Assembly (NCBI RefSeq): GCF_026011715.1 | Contig: NZ_BRVM01000001.1 | Coordinates: forward strand, 591,021 to 655,020 | Origin: Cytobacillus sp. NCCP-133 | GTDB taxonomy: Bacteria; Bacillota; Bacilli; Bacillales; Cytobacillaceae | Direction: 5' to 3' | Length of the DNA: 64,000 nt | Shown here: piece by piece, positions 9,158 through 19,914 of the stretch | Position numbering within the stretch: the first letter of the stretch is position 1 | How the letters are laid out: each line of letters begins with the position of its first letter | The notes under the pieces: generated by a model | The model's input: only the letters and a program-made list of their open reading frames with translations | What the model was told of the DNA's origin: nothing | The model's database searches: none | Made by a program: the position numbers and the translations under genes

Positions 9158-9634
9158 CTAAAAGTTTTCAAGGGCATTTCCGTCCATAGGCTGAAGTTTG
9201 TAAGGAGGACATACAATCAGCTGGCCATTGATGACAGTTTCATCCTCTTCATTTGTTCCCTGCACCTTGATTTGTATAGTATGGCTGCTTGTATTTACTT
9301 CCGTTACCTCAAATAAGAACTGAACCGTTCCATAATGATAGACTGGCTTAACATATTCAAGGTCCTGTTTTAAGACATGGCTTCCCGGACCTGGCAAGTA
9401 TTTTGAGACTGCTGAGTTTATGATTCCATTAAGCATAACACTTGGAACAATCGGCTTTTTATAAGGCGTCTGCGATGCATAATCATGTTGGATATAAAGA
9501 GGGTTGGCATCGTTGGTCAGACCCAAATACAGCAGCAAATCCTTATCTTCTATCTTTTCGGTAAGCGTCAATTTCTCGCCTACTGATATTTCCTCAATAT
9601 TTCTTCCTAATTTCCTTTTTTTTCCAAGCAACAT
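9158..9634 (-). CDS. MaoC-like hotdog-fold protein, probable hydratase homologue
   Basis: A 158-aa single-domain protein resembling (R)-specific enoyl-CoA hydratase/MaoC proteins. The hydratase-2 signature region reads LYLGLTNDANPLYIQHDYA, against a family pattern with GDxNPxH. The Asp and Asn-Pro are kept, but the Gly is Asn and the catalytic His is Tyr. The fold is therefore likely and hydratase activity doubtful. The second family block (PIVPSVMLNGIINSAV) is present. ATG follows GGAGGTGCAGAGAA. It stands alone between mdh and phoP, with terminators on both sides. It could bind an acyl-thioester rather than act as an enzyme. Confidence 0.7.
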   Translation of the reverse strand: MLLGKKRKLGRNIEEISVGEKLTLTEKIEDKDLLLYLGLTNDANPLYIQHDYASQTPYKKPIVPSVMLNGIINSAVSKYLPGPGSHVLKQDLEYVKPVYHYGTVQFLFEVTEVNTSSHTIQIKVQGTNEEDETVINGQLIVCPPYKLQPMDGNALENF

Positions 9635-9829
9635 TTCTCTGCACCTCCAAATAGTGTAACCGTTTACAATTTTGCTGGTATAGTGAACTTCAATAGCAGG
9701 TTTTCCTCATCCTCACTAATTGAAAGTATCCCAATCGCCGGACAGTTGATCCCTGCATAGGCCTTTTCTCTTAAAATGCCTTTCCCATTATGGGTATTTT
9801 ACTGCCCTTAAGCCTGTGATAATAAAAAT

Positions 9830-9860
9830 AGACTGAAAAATAATTTCTATTATTCAGTCT
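9830..9860. terminator. Second hairpin between mdh and the MaoC-like gene
   Basis: AGACTGAA (9830-9837) pairs with TTCAGTCT (9853-9860), with further A/T pairs inside. T-rich sequence follows on either strand (TTTTTATTAT on plus), so it may act in both directions. Confidence 0.55.
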
Positions 9861-9912
9861 TTTTATTATATCATATCATTTTATACTATTGCCCAAAAGA
9901 GCTTCATTTAAA

Positions 9913-9940
9913 AAAATTCGGGGAATGGACCCCGAATTTT
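9913..9940 (-). terminator. Terminator of mdh
   Basis: AAAATTCGGGG (9913-9923) pairs with CCCCGAATTTT (9930-9940) around a 6-nt loop, followed on the minus strand by TTTTAAATG. It lies 9 bp after the mdh stop. Confidence 0.88.
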
Positions 9941-9948
9941 CTTGATCC

Positions 9949-10887
9949 TTATGCCAAAACTTTCATTACATTGCGGACTGCTTCAGCTGATTTATCCAAT
10001 GCAGCTTTTTCTTCACTTGTTAATTCAAGCTCTATAACTTTTTCAATTCCATTTGCTCCAAGGATTGTTGGTACACCAAGGTAGATTCCCTCATAGCCAT
10101 ATTCCCCTTCCAGGTACGCGATGGAAGGAAGAACTCGGCGCTGATCTTTAAGGATGGCTTCACACATTTCAGCCAGGGAAGCAGCCGGTGCATAATAGGC
10201 ACTTCCATTACCAAGCAGGTTAACGATTTCGCCTCCACCCTTACGTGTACGTTCAACAATTGCATCAAGGCGATCTTTTGGAATTAAAGTTTCTAATGGA
10301 ATTCCGCCAGCATAGGAATAACGCACTAAAGGAACCATATCATCCCCATGCCCTCCAAGTACGAAACCGGTAATATCTTTAACAGACAAGTTAAGCTCCT
10401 GTGCCACGAAAGTACGGAAACGAGCTGTATCAAGTACTCCGGATTGGCCAATTACGCGGTTTTTAGGAAATCCTGATTCTTTAAACACTGTATATGTCAT
10501 GGCATCAACGGGGTTAGTCAATACGACGATATAACTGTTTGGAGAATATTTGGCTATCTCCTGGGCTACACTCTTCATGATTTTTTGGTTTGTTTGAACA
10601 AGATCATCACGGCTCATCCCAGGTTTTCGGGCAATCCCTGCAGTGATGACAACGATGTCAGAGTCCTTTGTATCCTCGTAATTTGAAGTCCCTGTAATGT
10701 TTGCATCGAAGCCTTGTACAGGGCTTGCTTCAAGCATATCGAGGGCTTTCCCTTTTGTTGGGTCTTCCATTTGCGGGATATCAACTAGCACAACATCTCC
10801 AAGTTCTTTCTGGGCAAGCAGGAATGCAGTTGTTGCACCAGTAAATCCTCCACCAATCACAGAAATCTTTTTGCGTTTCAATGACAT
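9949..10887 (-). CDS. mdh: Malate dehydrogenase
   Basis: NAD-dependent malate dehydrogenase of the LDH-like type, 312 aa, converting malate to oxaloacetate in the TCA cycle. The Rossmann motif is [14 protein letters not shown] near the N-terminus. The substrate loop is [16 protein letters not shown] and the catalytic His is in [10 protein letters not shown]. The VVLTNPVD motif is also present. ATG follows AGGGGGAACG. It is last of the order citZ-icd-mdh as in B. subtilis, but 165 bp and a terminator-type hairpin separate icd and mdh, so it may have its own promoter. Confidence 0.96.
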   Translation of the reverse strand: MSLKRKKISVIGGGFTGATTAFLLAQKELGDVVLVDIPQMEDPTKGKALDMLEASPVQGFDANITGTSNYEDTKDSDIVVITAGIARKPGMSRDDLVQTNQKIMKSVAQEIAKYSPNSYIVVLTNPVDAMTYTVFKESGFPKNRVIGQSGVLDTARFRTFVAQELNLSVKDITGFVLGGHGDDMVPLVRYSYAGGIPLETLIPKDRLDAIVERTRKGGGEIVNLLGNGSAYYAPAASLAEMCEAILKDQRRVLPSIAYLEGEYGYEGIYLGVPTILGANGIEKVIELELTSEEKAALDKSAEAVRNVMKVLA

Positions 10888-11015
10888 GAATCGTTCCCCC
10901 TTTAGGAATTAAAGTTTCAGGATTTTGCGTAATTTATTGCAAGAGGCCGTTCCAAGGAACAGCCTACTTTTACACATATAATTGATCCATATGATTTTAA
11001 ACTTGATAAAAATTT

Positions 11016-11047
11016 AGCTAAAGCGCCTCTAACAAGGCGCTTTAGCT
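11016..11047 (-). terminator. Terminator between icd and mdh
   Basis: A 13-bp stem AGCTAAAGCGCCT (11016-11028) / AGGCGCTTTAGCT (11035-11047) with a 6-nt loop, followed on the minus strand by AAATTTTTATC. It lies just after the icd stop. Confidence 0.8.
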
Positions 11048-11052
11048 TTAAA

Positions 11053-12321
11053 TTATTCCATGTTCTTGATTAGTTCTTCACCGAATTCAGAGCATTTAAC
11101 TTCAGTTGCTCCATCCATCAAGCGGGCAAAGTCATATGTTACAACTTTGGACGCAATGGATTTTTCCATGGACTTCACGATCATGCTGGCTGCTTCATTC
11201 CATCCTAAGTGTTCTAGCATAAGGACACCGGAAAGGATGAGAGAAGAAGGGTTAACCTTATCTTGTCCCGCATACTTCGGAGCTGTACCATGAGTTGCTT
11301 CGAAGATCGCATGACCAGTTTCATAGTTGATATTTGCTCCAGGAGCGATGCCAATTCCGCCAACCTGTGCTGCAAGCGCATCAGAAATATAGTCGCCATT
11401 CAGGTTCATTGTTGCAACAACATCGAACTCTTTAGGCCGAGTAAGAATTTGCTGAAGGAAGATATCAGCAATGGCATCTTTAACGATAATTTTTCCAGCT
11501 GCTTCAGCGTCTTCTTGAGCACTGTTAGCTGCTTCAACACCTTGCTCATCTTTAATGCGGTCATATTGATCCCAAGTAAACACTTTATCGCCGTATTCTC
11601 TTTCAGCAAGCTCATATCCCCAGTTTTTAAAGGCGCCTTCAGTGAACTTCATAATATTGCCTTTATGTACTAGTGTTAAAGATTTGCGTCCTTCTTTAAT
11701 TGCGTACTCAATAGCAGCACGCACAAGACGGATAGTACCTTCCTCAGAAACAGGCTTGATGCCGATGCCAGAAGTTTCAGGGAAACGGATTTTGTTAACA
11801 CCCATTTCATCTTGAAGGAAAGAAATTAATTTCTTCACTTCGTCAGAACCTTTTGCATACTCGATGCCAGCATAGATATCTTCAGTATTTTCGCGGAAAA
11901 TAACCATATCAGTATCCTGAGGGCGCTTAACTGGAGAAGGAACACCTTCAAACCAGCGAACAGGACGCAAGCATACAAATAGATCAAGTTCCTGACGCAG
12001 TGCAACGTTCAGAGAACGAATTCCGCCTCCGATAGGAGTTGTCAAAGGTCCTTTAATAGCGATGAGATATTCATTGATGACATCTAATGTTTCAGATGGA
12101 AGCCACTCACCGGTTTGGTTGAAGGCTTTTTCTCCTGCTAAAACTTCTTTCCAAACAAGCTTGCGCTCGCCTTTATATGCCTTTTCAACAGCGGCATCTA
12201 AAACTCTGGAAGCTGAAGCCCAAATGTCAGGACCTGTTCCGTCGCCCTCGATAAAAGGCACGATCGGGTTGTTTGGTACGTTTAATACGCCATTAGTAAC
12301 TGTGATTTTTTCACCTTGCAT
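11053..12321 (-). CDS. icd: Isocitrate dehydrogenase (NADP)
   Basis: Decarboxylates isocitrate to 2-oxoglutarate with NADP. The start is ATG 12321 ([11 protein letters not shown]), preceded by GGAGGG, giving 422 aa, the usual Bacillus length; the frame extends 11 codons further upstream. The substrate-binding segment [20 protein letters not shown] contains the family Ser and Arg residues. The metal-site region is [15 protein letters not shown]...[14 protein letters not shown], and the adenine site is [12 protein letters not shown]. It sits between citZ and mdh. Confidence 0.96.
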   Translation of the reverse strand: MQGEKITVTNGVLNVPNNPIVPFIEGDGTGPDIWASASRVLDAAVEKAYKGERKLVWKEVLAGEKAFNQTGEWLPSETLDVINEYLIAIKGPLTTPIGGGIRSLNVALRQELDLFVCLRPVRWFEGVPSPVKRPQDTDMVIFRENTEDIYAGIEYAKGSDEVKKLISFLQDEMGVNKIRFPETSGIGIKPVSEEGTIRLVRAAIEYAIKEGRKSLTLVHKGNIMKFTEGAFKNWGYELAEREYGDKVFTWDQYDRIKDEQGVEAANSAQEDAEAAGKIIVKDAIADIFLQQILTRPKEFDVVATMNLNGDYISDALAAQVGGIGIAPGANINYETGHAIFEATHGTAPKYAGQDKVNPSSLILSGVLMLEHLGWNEAASMIVKSMEKSIASKVVTYDFARLMDGATEVKCSEFGEELIKNME

Positions 12322-12407
12322 GTTTATACCCTCCATTTTGAAAAATGCGTGCATCAGCCTTTATGTATATAGTTTGCGGCACGATGCAGCAGCAGTCTAT
12401 CAGAATC

Positions 12408-12438
12408 AAAGGTTAGAAGGCAAATGCTTCTAACCTTT
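12408..12438. other. Perfect hairpin between citZ and icd
   Basis: AAAGGTTAGAAG (12408-12419) pairs with CTTCTAACCTTT (12427-12438) around a 7-nt loop. The minus-strand tail is CTTTGATTCTG, a poor T-run; the plus-strand side is TTTTCC. It may be a partial terminator or an RNA-processing stem that lowers icd expression relative to citZ. Confidence 0.6.
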
Positions 12439-12580
12439 TCCTGCTCTCTCTATTACAGCAATTTTTTAATAAAAAGTAAAATGCTGAGTATTAAATTTTT
12501 TGGTTACTCTCTAAACTTTAGTGTCAATTTTTCAACTAAGTAGCTTTAATTAGCTTTTTGTGAGTCCGTTTAAAAACCGG

Positions 12581-13702
12581 TTATTTGCCTCTTTGCTCAA
12601 CAGGCACATATTTTTGCATTCCTGGGCCAGTGTAATCTGCTCGAGGACGGATTAAACGATTGTTTTCATATTGCTCAAGAATGTGTGCAAGCCATCCTGA
12701 CACACGGCTTACTGCAAAGATCGGCGTGAACAGGTCATGGTCGATTCCCAGGCTGTGGTAAACAGACGCCGAGTAGAAGTCCACATTTGGAGGAAGGTTC
12801 TTCTCCCCTGTAACGATTGATTCAATTTGAGTGGACATCTGGTACCAATGAGGTTCTCCGGTAAGCTCAGTAAGCTTCTTGGACATTTCTCTAAGGTGCT
12901 TGGCGCGCGGGTCGCCCTGACGATATACACGATGGCCAAAGCCCATGATTTTTTCTTTATTGTTAAGCTTTTCACGAATAAAAGGTTCTACATTTTCCAG
13001 TGTGCCGATTTCAGTAAGCATTTTCATTACTGCTTCATTGGCACCGCCATGCAGAGGGCCCTTTAGAGCGCCGATTGCAGCTGTTACACCAGAATAGATG
13101 TCGGATAAAGTTGCTACACAAACACGTGCAGTAAATGTTGAAGCATTTAGTTCATGGTCCGCATGAAGCACTAAAGCTTTATTGAATGCTTCAACAGCAA
13201 TCGCCTCTGGCTCCTTGCCTGTCAGCATGTATAGGAAGTTGGCTGCAAATCCAAGATCTGTTCGAGGAGCAACAGGTTCCAGCCCTTTTCTTACCCTTGC
13301 AAATGCCGTTACAATAGCAGGCATTTTTGCTTGAAGGCGGATAGCTTTTTTATAGTTGGCTTCCTCACCCATTTGATCAGCTTCTTCATCGTACAATCCT
13401 AATAAAGACACGGCTGAACGAAGAGCAGCCATTGGATGCACTTTGTCAATTGGATAGGTTTTAAAATGGTTTAATACTTCCTCAGGAAGAGAATAGCTTT
13501 CAGCAAGCTGACTTTTTAATTCATCCAATTGCGGTTGAGTAGGAAGCTTTCTGTGCCATAAAAGGTAAATAACCTCTTCAAAGCTTGCATTTTCAGCCAA
13601 ATCATCAATATTATATCCTGCATAAGTTAATGTATCGTCTATGATGGAACTTATAGACGAAGTAGTAGCTACTACCCCTTCAAGACCACGTGTTACTGTC
13701 AT
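12581..13702 (-). CDS. citZ: Citrate synthase
   Basis: Condenses acetyl-CoA and oxaloacetate to citrate, first TCA step. About 373 aa from ATG 13702 (MTVTRGLEGVVATTSS), which follows AAAGGAGAG; the open frame extends 14 codons further. Catalytic-site motifs are visible: HADHELNASTFTARV, GPLHGGANEAVM, MGFGHRVYRQGDPRA and the C-terminal RPRADYTGP. It is first in the citZ-icd-mdh cluster. A candidate promoter lies about 420 bp upstream at 14127-14155, with cre-like sites, which fits known CcpA control of B. subtilis citZ. Confidence 0.96.
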   Translation of the reverse strand: MTVTRGLEGVVATTSSISSIIDDTLTYAGYNIDDLAENASFEEVIYLLWHRKLPTQPQLDELKSQLAESYSLPEEVLNHFKTYPIDKVHPMAALRSAVSLLGLYDEEADQMGEEANYKKAIRLQAKMPAIVTAFARVRKGLEPVAPRTDLGFAANFLYMLTGKEPEAIAVEAFNKALVLHADHELNASTFTARVCVATLSDIYSGVTAAIGALKGPLHGGANEAVMKMLTEIGTLENVEPFIREKLNNKEKIMGFGHRVYRQGDPRAKHLREMSKKLTELTGEPHWYQMSTQIESIVTGEKNLPPNVDFYSASVYHSLGIDHDLFTPIFAVSRVSGWLAHILEQYENNRLIRPRADYTGPGMQKYVPVEQRGK

Positions 13703-14106
13703 ACCGAATCTCTCCTTTACATAATAAAATTTCCCCATACCCATTTTTGACTGTACATGTCTTAAGTAAGCCGAACCTGTTTTTTAAACTTTTCAGAAAA
13801 GCTTCCTTTACATGTTCAAATCTTCCGGATGAACCGTTCCATTTGAACACACTTTTATACAGGCCTTTGCAAGTCGGCTCGGGTTAGCCGATCCACAGAC
13901 CAAAGTCATGAAAGGTGAAACTTTCAATTATTGAGAGGCCACTCCCTGCTATTCTAAAGGATCAAACTTTCTTTTGGCATTCTTTCAATCGAGCGGTTGC
14001 TCGGTTACGCTGCAAAAAAAAAGAAAATGATTACATTTTTTCTGTACTTAAGTATATTAATACTATTTCAATAAAGCTTAACTGAATATAATAGGTACCG
14101 CGAACT

Positions 14107-14121
14107 AGGTTACGCTTACCC
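14107..14121 (-). promoter_or_regulatory. cre-like site just downstream of the citZ promoter
   Basis: Minus-strand GGGTAAGCGTAACCT matches the CcpA cre consensus WTGNAANCGNWNNCW except at two outer positions. It lies within about 10 nt downstream of the -10 box, where bound CcpA would block transcription. Confidence 0.35.
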
Positions 14122-14126
14122 GTCCT

Positions 14127-14155
14127 ATTATAAACAATTATCTGACTTTTGTGAA
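14127..14155 (-). promoter_or_regulatory. Candidate sigma-A promoter of citZ
   Basis: On the minus strand TTCACA (14150-14155) and TATAAT (14127-14132) are 17 bp apart. A weaker cre-like palindrome around AAAGCGCT (14156-14170, three mismatches) abuts the -35 box. The promoter points to citZ and implies a leader of about 400 nt. Confidence 0.55.
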
Positions 14156-14170
14156 CGGAAAGCGCTCAAA

Positions 14171-14197
14171 TTGTTGAAAAATATTATTTTTCAACAA
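14171..14197 (-). terminator. AT-rich hairpin downstream of ytwI
   Basis: TTGTTGAAAAAT (14171-14182) pairs with ATTTTTCAACAA (14186-14197). It lies 87 bp after the ytwI stop and just upstream of the citZ promoter. The T-tail is weak, so termination is plausible but not certain. Confidence 0.45.
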
Positions 14198-14283
14198 AAG
14201 TTTATACTCATTAGTGTAAAAAAATGCGAAATAGCCGGGACAGTCATGCCTATTTTCCCCTATAATCTCTGGCTTTTAGAAAT

Positions 14284-14745
14284 CTACCTAAATAAATCAA
14301 AGACTTTCATAGCCATGTAAGCAATCCCTGCACCAATCAGCGGCCCTACAGCAACCCCTTTAAACAAAGATACCGCAAGAACCGTTCCCAAGACAAGCAC
14401 GGTTGTTATGTGGGGATCTTCAGCAAGCAGAACAATACCAGCTTTGGCGATAAGCGCAACAGCCATACCGGAAATCAGGGCAATCCAAGCAAATGGTGAT
14501 TTAAAGGCACCGGTCAAATCACGGAACCCAATTTCACCGCTTGCAATCGGTGCCAGGACAGCAATGGTAATCACGGTAACTCCCCAGTTAATTCCCTTTG
14601 ATTGCAGGAAGGAAAATGATTTAGAGTCCAGACCGGCAGCTTTTAGAACGAATAAAACGAAGACAGCAATCATTAATGATTGATTTTTAGCCAAAATGCC
14701 AATAGCCAATATTAGAAACAGAAATATGAGTGATTGAGAAAACAT
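14284..14745 (-). CDS. ytwI: YtwI, DUF441 family membrane protein
   Basis: Small hydrophobic protein of 153 aa with about four membrane helices (SLIFLFLILAIGILA, SLMIAVFVLFVLKAAGL, GVTVITIAVLAPIAS, IALISGMAVALIAKAGIVLL, and a helix near VLVLGTVLAVSLFKGVAVG). It matches the DUF441 family, whose function is unknown. I chose ATG 14745 (MFSQSL) over the GTG four codons upstream, because GGTGG lies 8 nt before the ATG and family members begin similarly. It is transcribed toward citZ and diverges from ytvI. Confidence 0.85.
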   Translation of the reverse strand: MFSQSLIFLFLILAIGILAKNQSLMIAVFVLFVLKAAGLDSKSFSFLQSKGINWGVTVITIAVLAPIASGEIGFRDLTGAFKSPFAWIALISGMAVALIAKAGIVLLAEDPHITTVLVLGTVLAVSLFKGVAVGPLIGAGIAYMAMKVFDLFR

Positions 14746-14998
14746 TCGCTTATCCACCTGCAGCTCTCTATGTTATCTTAACATAATTTCTTAAATTTTA
14801 ATAATTTCTAGTTTTTCTCTGATTTTATCAAATCAGCATCATGATTATTTTGAGGCAAATTGTCCCTTATCTCATTTAGAAGAATCTATCTATTTTCATT
14901 TTAAGCAATGATGAAAATAGTGTATGATATTATCAAATATCACTGCATAAAAATGGAATATATGAAAGCTTATCCTATTTGGACAAGGAGGCAATTGA

Positions 14999-16120
14999 TT
15001 GAACTCGGCATACATATATCGAACTGTACGTTTTTTTTTCGTTGTAGGATTTGTGATTTTAAGCTTCTATGCCCTTTTCTACTTATCAAAAGTTACCTAT
15101 CCTTTTTTATTCGGATTGGCCATCGCTTTCCTCATTAACCCCTTCGTAAATTATCTTGAGGCAAGATGGAAAATGCCGCGGGTCCTTGCCGTACTCATTG
15201 CATTAATCCTTATCTTTGCCATTTTTGCCGGCTTAATCACACTGCTTGTGGCTGAAATTGTGTCTGGAGCGGACTATTTGGCAAGGGTTGTTCCAACACA
15301 TCTGGAAACATTAATCGGGTTTATCGAACAGTTCTTTGCCGGGCAGATTATTCCGCTATACAACCAGCTTAATAGCCTATTTAATAACCTCGGAACCGGA
15401 CAGCAGGAGACCATATTATCAAATATAGAAAATGCCGGTAAACAAATTGGCTCTACACTGGGAGATTTTATTCAAGGATTTTTTGAAAAGATCCCAAATA
15501 TCCTTTCCTGGTTTCCGAATGCAGCATCGGTAATTATTTTCTCGCTTCTGGCCACCTTTTTTATCAGTAAAGACTGGCAAAGACTATCAAATTTATTCAG
15601 CCGGATGATTCCCAGCAGGGCAAAAACAAGCGGCAGAACGGTTTTTACAGATTTGCAAAAAGCACTCTTTGGCTTTATAAAAGCACAAGCTACCTTAGTG
15701 TCAATCACTACAGTCATTATATTGGCCGGCCTGCTTGTTATGCGTGTTGATTATGCCATTACCATTGCACTAGTCACTGGACTTGTGGACATTATCCCTT
15801 ATCTTGGCACAGGGCTGATTTTTGTTCCTTGGATTATCTACGAAGCGATTGGAGGTGAGATGAGCAAAGCTATCGGGCTTGGGATTCTATATGTAATCGT
15901 CTTGGTCCAGAGACAAATTATGGAGCCTAAAATCCTATCGTCGAGCATCGGGCTTGACCCTTTAGCTACTCTTATCGCATTATTTGTGGGCTTTAAATTG
16001 ATCGGCTTCCTTGGGTTAATTGTAGGTCCAGTTACACTTGTAATCATCACCACCCTGCATAAAGCAGGTGTTTTTAGAGATATATGGATGTTTATTAAAG
16101 GAAATGGTGAAGAAGAATGA
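14999..16120 (+). CDS. ytvI: YtvI, AI-2E/TqsA-family transporter-like membrane protein
   Basis: A 373-aa polytopic protein of the AI-2E transporter (UPF0118) family, with paired N-terminal helices (FFFVVGFVILSFYALFYL, FLFGLAIAFLINPFV), a soluble central segment (about 90-150) and five or more C-terminal helices including the conserved GLVDIIPYLGTGLIFVPW stretch. The substrate in Bacillus is not known. The start is TTG at 14999, with AAGGAGG 7 nt upstream. It diverges from ytwI and is followed by a good terminator. Confidence 0.88.
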   Translation: MNSAYIYRTVRFFFVVGFVILSFYALFYLSKVTYPFLFGLAIAFLINPFVNYLEARWKMPRVLAVLIALILIFAIFAGLITLLVAEIVSGADYLARVVPTHLETLIGFIEQFFAGQIIPLYNQLNSLFNNLGTGQQETILSNIENAGKQIGSTLGDFIQGFFEKIPNILSWFPNAASVIIFSLLATFFISKDWQRLSNLFSRMIPSRAKTSGRTVFTDLQKALFGFIKAQATLVSITTVIILAGLLVMRVDYAITIALVTGLVDIIPYLGTGLIFVPWIIYEAIGGEMSKAIGLGILYVIVLVQRQIMEPKILSSSIGLDPLATLIALFVGFKLIGFLGLIVGPVTLVIITTLHKAGVFRDIWMFIKGNGEEE

Positions 16121-16122
16121 GC

Positions 16123-16154
16123 AAAGCCGCTCCAGGCTGAAGGAGCGGCTTTTT
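16123..16154 (+). terminator. Terminator of ytvI
   Basis: AAAGCCGCTCC (16123-16133) pairs with GGAGCGGCTTT and runs into TTTTTAT. It begins right after the ytvI stop. Confidence 0.88.
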
Positions 16155-16169
16155 ATATGTTTATTTTAT

Positions 16170-16556
16170 TTATCTAATTATAGTGATTGTGCCCTTATCC
16201 ACCCATCTTCTAAGGACAGCAAGGAGAATTTTCTTATAAAAATTCCTAGTAGGCGGAGCCAGCAGAGTAAAGCCAATACCATCTGTGATAAACCCAGGTG
16301 TTAATAGCAAGGTACCGCCGACAAGAATACATGCTCCATCAAGAATCGCGTCTCCGGGCATTTGTCCATAACGGAGCTGGTCCTGCACTTTTCTGACCGT
16401 TTCCAGACCTTGTTTTTTGGTAAGATATGCACCTAGAATACCTGTGAATATGATGATTGCCAACGTCGGCCATAAACCAATTGTATTGCCTGAGAGCAGC
16501 AAAACACCTATTTCAGCAGCAGGCACGATTATCAGGAGCAGGAGAATGTAGCGCAT
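16170..16556 (-). CDS. fxsA: FxsA family membrane protein
   Basis: A 128-aa protein beginning MRYILLLLIIVPAAEIGVLL, with three or so membrane helices and a charged C-terminus. The PxxEI motif in helix 1 and the following GLWPTLAIIIFTGILGAYLTKKQG match FxsA, a cytoplasmic-membrane protein named for suppressing F-exclusion of phage T7 in E. coli; its role in Bacillus is unknown. I chose ATG 16556 because AGAGGTGG precedes it; the frame is open 47 codons upstream without support. It converges with ytvI and lies downstream of pyk. Confidence 0.85.
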   Translation of the reverse strand: MRYILLLLIIVPAAEIGVLLLSGNTIGLWPTLAIIIFTGILGAYLTKKQGLETVRKVQDQLRYGQMPGDAILDGACILVGGTLLLTPGFITDGIGFTLLAPPTRNFYKKILLAVLRRWVDKGTITIIR

Positions 16557-16671
16557 GTAGCCACCTCTTTTTATTTTAAGACTTTCTTTTATTATAACAA
16601 ACAAATGAATTGCACCTATAATTTGTCTATACACTTTTTCATTGTATTCAAGCCCGGAATGAAACATTCTT

Positions 16672-16705
16672 AGAAAAGCGCGGGGCGCCTTGGACACCCC
16701 TGAGG
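16672..16705. repeat. Fragment of repeat family R
   Basis: AGAAAAGCGCGGGGCGCCTT followed by GGACACCCC resembles the first 30 bp of the family copy at 52249. The rest is missing. It lies between fxsA and the pyk terminator. Confidence 0.5.
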
Positions 16706-16725
16706 AGGTTCTTACTTAACAAACA

Positions 16726-16751
16726 AAAGGAAGGGAGAATCCCCTTCCTTT
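16726..16751 (-). terminator. Terminator of pfkA-pyk
   Basis: AAAGGAAGGG (16726-16735) pairs with CCCTTCCTTT (16742-16751), followed on the minus strand by TGTTTGTT. It is 9 bp past the pyk stop. Confidence 0.82.
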
Positions 16752-16760
16752 CACAGTATT

Positions 16761-18521
16761 TTATAATACACTCGCATGCCCGTTGTAGATGACACCACGC
16801 TGAGAGTCGACAGTTACTTCCTGTCCATCTTTAAACAGCGTTGTTGCTCTTTCTACTCCAACAATTACTGGGATCCCAATGTTAAGTCCCACTACTGCAG
16901 CATGGCTAGTAAGGCCGCCTTCTTCCGTAATGAGAGCGCTGCATTTTTCAATCGCCGGCACCATTTCACGGTCTGAACCAATCGTGACGAGAATGGAACC
17001 TACTGTTACCTTCGCAAGTGCTTCTTCGGCATTTCTCGCAACAACCACTTTACCGAATGCAGATTTGCGTCCAATGCCTTGTGCCTTTGCCAGGATATCA
17101 CCAACAACATGAATTTTCATTAAGTTTGTCGTGCCTGCTTCTCCAACAGGAACACCAGCTGTAATGACTACTAAATCTCCTGATGCAACAATCCCGCTGT
17201 TCAAGCTTTCCTCAACTGCAATATCCAGCATATCGTCAGTAGTAGTCGCTCTTTGGCCAATTTGCGGATATACGCCCCATGTTAGTGACAGACGGCGTGA
17301 TACATAGTCATTTGATGTTACAGCCACAATTGGAGCTTTTGGGCGATACTTGGAGATCATTCTTGCTGTATGTCCGCTCTCAGTTGGGGTAATAATCGCA
17401 TTTACATCCAGGTTCAAGGCTGTATGCGCAACCGATTGTCCAATGGCATCTGTAATATTGTGCTCATTATCTTTGCTTCGGTTTGAAAGAATTTCTTTGT
17501 GATCTAAAGCAGTTTCAGCCCTTGCTGCAATGTTGTGCATAGTTTGAACAGCCTCAAATGGATAAGAACCAGCAGCTGTTTCACCTGAAAGCATGATGGC
17601 ATCCGTACCATCAAAAATGGCATTGGCTACGTCACTCGCTTCTGCACGGGTAGGACGGGGATTCCGCTGCATGGAGTCAAGCATTTGTGTGGCAGTGATG
17701 ACAGGTTTGCCTTGGGCATTGCACTTTTTAATCAATTTCTTTTGGACTAAAGGAACTTCTTCAGCAGGAATTTCAACCCCTAGATCGCCGCGCGCAACCA
17801 TTAAGCCATCAGAAATTTCAAGAATTTCGTCAATATTATCAACGCCTTCCTGATTTTCGATCTTAGGAATGATGTTGATGTATGATGCATTATGCTCCTC
17901 AAGAAGCTGCCTGATCTCTAATACATCAGAAGCTCTGCGGACAAATGATGCAGCTATAAAGTCAACTCCCTGCTCGATTCCAAACAGGATGTCCTGAGCA
18001 TCCTTCTCGGTAATTCCGGGAAGATTGACCGCTACACCTGGAACATTCACACCTTTTTTATTTTTCAGCGTTCCGCTGTTTAATATTTTGGTGTAAATTT
18101 CACTGTTTGCTTTATCGATTTTCGTAACTTCGAGACCAATCAAGCCGTCATCAAGCAAGATCTTGCTTCCAGTGTGTACATCATCAATAAGGCCAGGATA
18201 TGTAACGGAAAATTTCTCAGGTGTTCCTTCAACTTCGTTCATTGAAAGAATGATGTCCTCTCCCGCTTTTAATTCGATTGCACCTTCACGCATATTGTTT
18301 GTACGAATTTCCGGTCCTTTAGTATCCAATAGAATTGCAACAGTTTTTCCAGTCTTTTCTGCGGCTTCACGGATGTTCTGAATTCGCTGTCCATGTTCCT
18401 GAAAATCCCCATGGGAAAAATTCAAACGTGCAACATTCATGCCTGCTTCAATTAGCTGTGTTAGCTGTTCCACACTTTCACTGGCAGGGCCAATTGTACA
18501 AACGATTTTCGTTTTACGCAT
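16761..18521 (-). CDS. pyk: Pyruvate kinase with C-terminal PEP-utiliser-like extension
   Basis: Last glycolytic step, PEP plus ADP to pyruvate plus ATP. The protein is 586 aa. Residues 1-470 form the catalytic core ([29 protein letters not shown] with the catalytic Lys, and [10 protein letters not shown]). The last 110 residues carry the extension typical of Bacillus enzymes, with the [11 protein letters not shown] motif that resembles the phosphohistidine domain of PEP-utilising enzymes. ATG follows GGAGGTAAAATAAT. It lies 94 bp downstream of pfkA, with no terminator between, so pfkA-pyk is an operon. Confidence 0.97.
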   Translation of the reverse strand: MRKTKIVCTIGPASESVEQLTQLIEAGMNVARLNFSHGDFQEHGQRIQNIREAAEKTGKTVAILLDTKGPEIRTNNMREGAIELKAGEDIILSMNEVEGTPEKFSVTYPGLIDDVHTGSKILLDDGLIGLEVTKIDKANSEIYTKILNSGTLKNKKGVNVPGVAVNLPGITEKDAQDILFGIEQGVDFIAASFVRRASDVLEIRQLLEEHNASYINIIPKIENQEGVDNIDEILEISDGLMVARGDLGVEIPAEEVPLVQKKLIKKCNAQGKPVITATQMLDSMQRNPRPTRAEASDVANAIFDGTDAIMLSGETAAGSYPFEAVQTMHNIAARAETALDHKEILSNRSKDNEHNITDAIGQSVAHTALNLDVNAIITPTESGHTARMISKYRPKAPIVAVTSNDYVSRRLSLTWGVYPQIGQRATTTDDMLDIAVEESLNSGIVASGDLVVITAGVPVGEAGTTNLMKIHVVGDILAKAQGIGRKSAFGKVVVARNAEEALAKVTVGSILVTIGSDREMVPAIEKCSALITEEGGLTSHAAVVGLNIGIPVIVGVERATTLFKDGQEVTVDSQRGVIYNGHASVL

Positions 18522-18615
18522 ATTATTTTACCTCCTGAAATAAATGAAGCTTGATTAGCAGCTCAAAGTCAGCATTTAAAAGCATAACTGGCTGATTTTC
18601 ACCTATTAAGCTCGC

Positions 18616-19914
<1,299 letters not shown>

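Larger units (their letters stand above)
9635..9948. other. Intergenic region mdh to MaoC-like gene
   Basis: This 314 bp stretch holds two hairpins (listed separately), the MaoC-gene ribosome binding site and otherwise unremarkable AT-rich sequence. The promoter of the MaoC-like gene must lie within about 9645-9825, but no convincing hexamer pair was seen. Confidence 0.5.
13703..14283. other. Long citZ leader and ytwI-citZ intergenic region
   Basis: This 581 bp stretch has no gene. Between the candidate promoter (14127-14155) and the citZ start lie about 400 nt of transcribed leader. It contains a small hairpin (GAGC-AACC-GCTC on the minus strand near 13994-14005) and a poly-A/T tract. I did not recognise a known riboswitch or T-box in it. 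Confidence 0.45.

Noticed and set aside
13703-14126. Riboswitch or T-box in the long citZ leader
   Set aside because: No conserved T-box sequence, specifier stem or known riboswitch core could be seen.
16556-16697. N-terminal extension of FxsA by 47 codons
   Set aside because: The extension is atypical and runs toward repeat sequence, while ATG 16556 has a good ribosome binding site and matches family starts.
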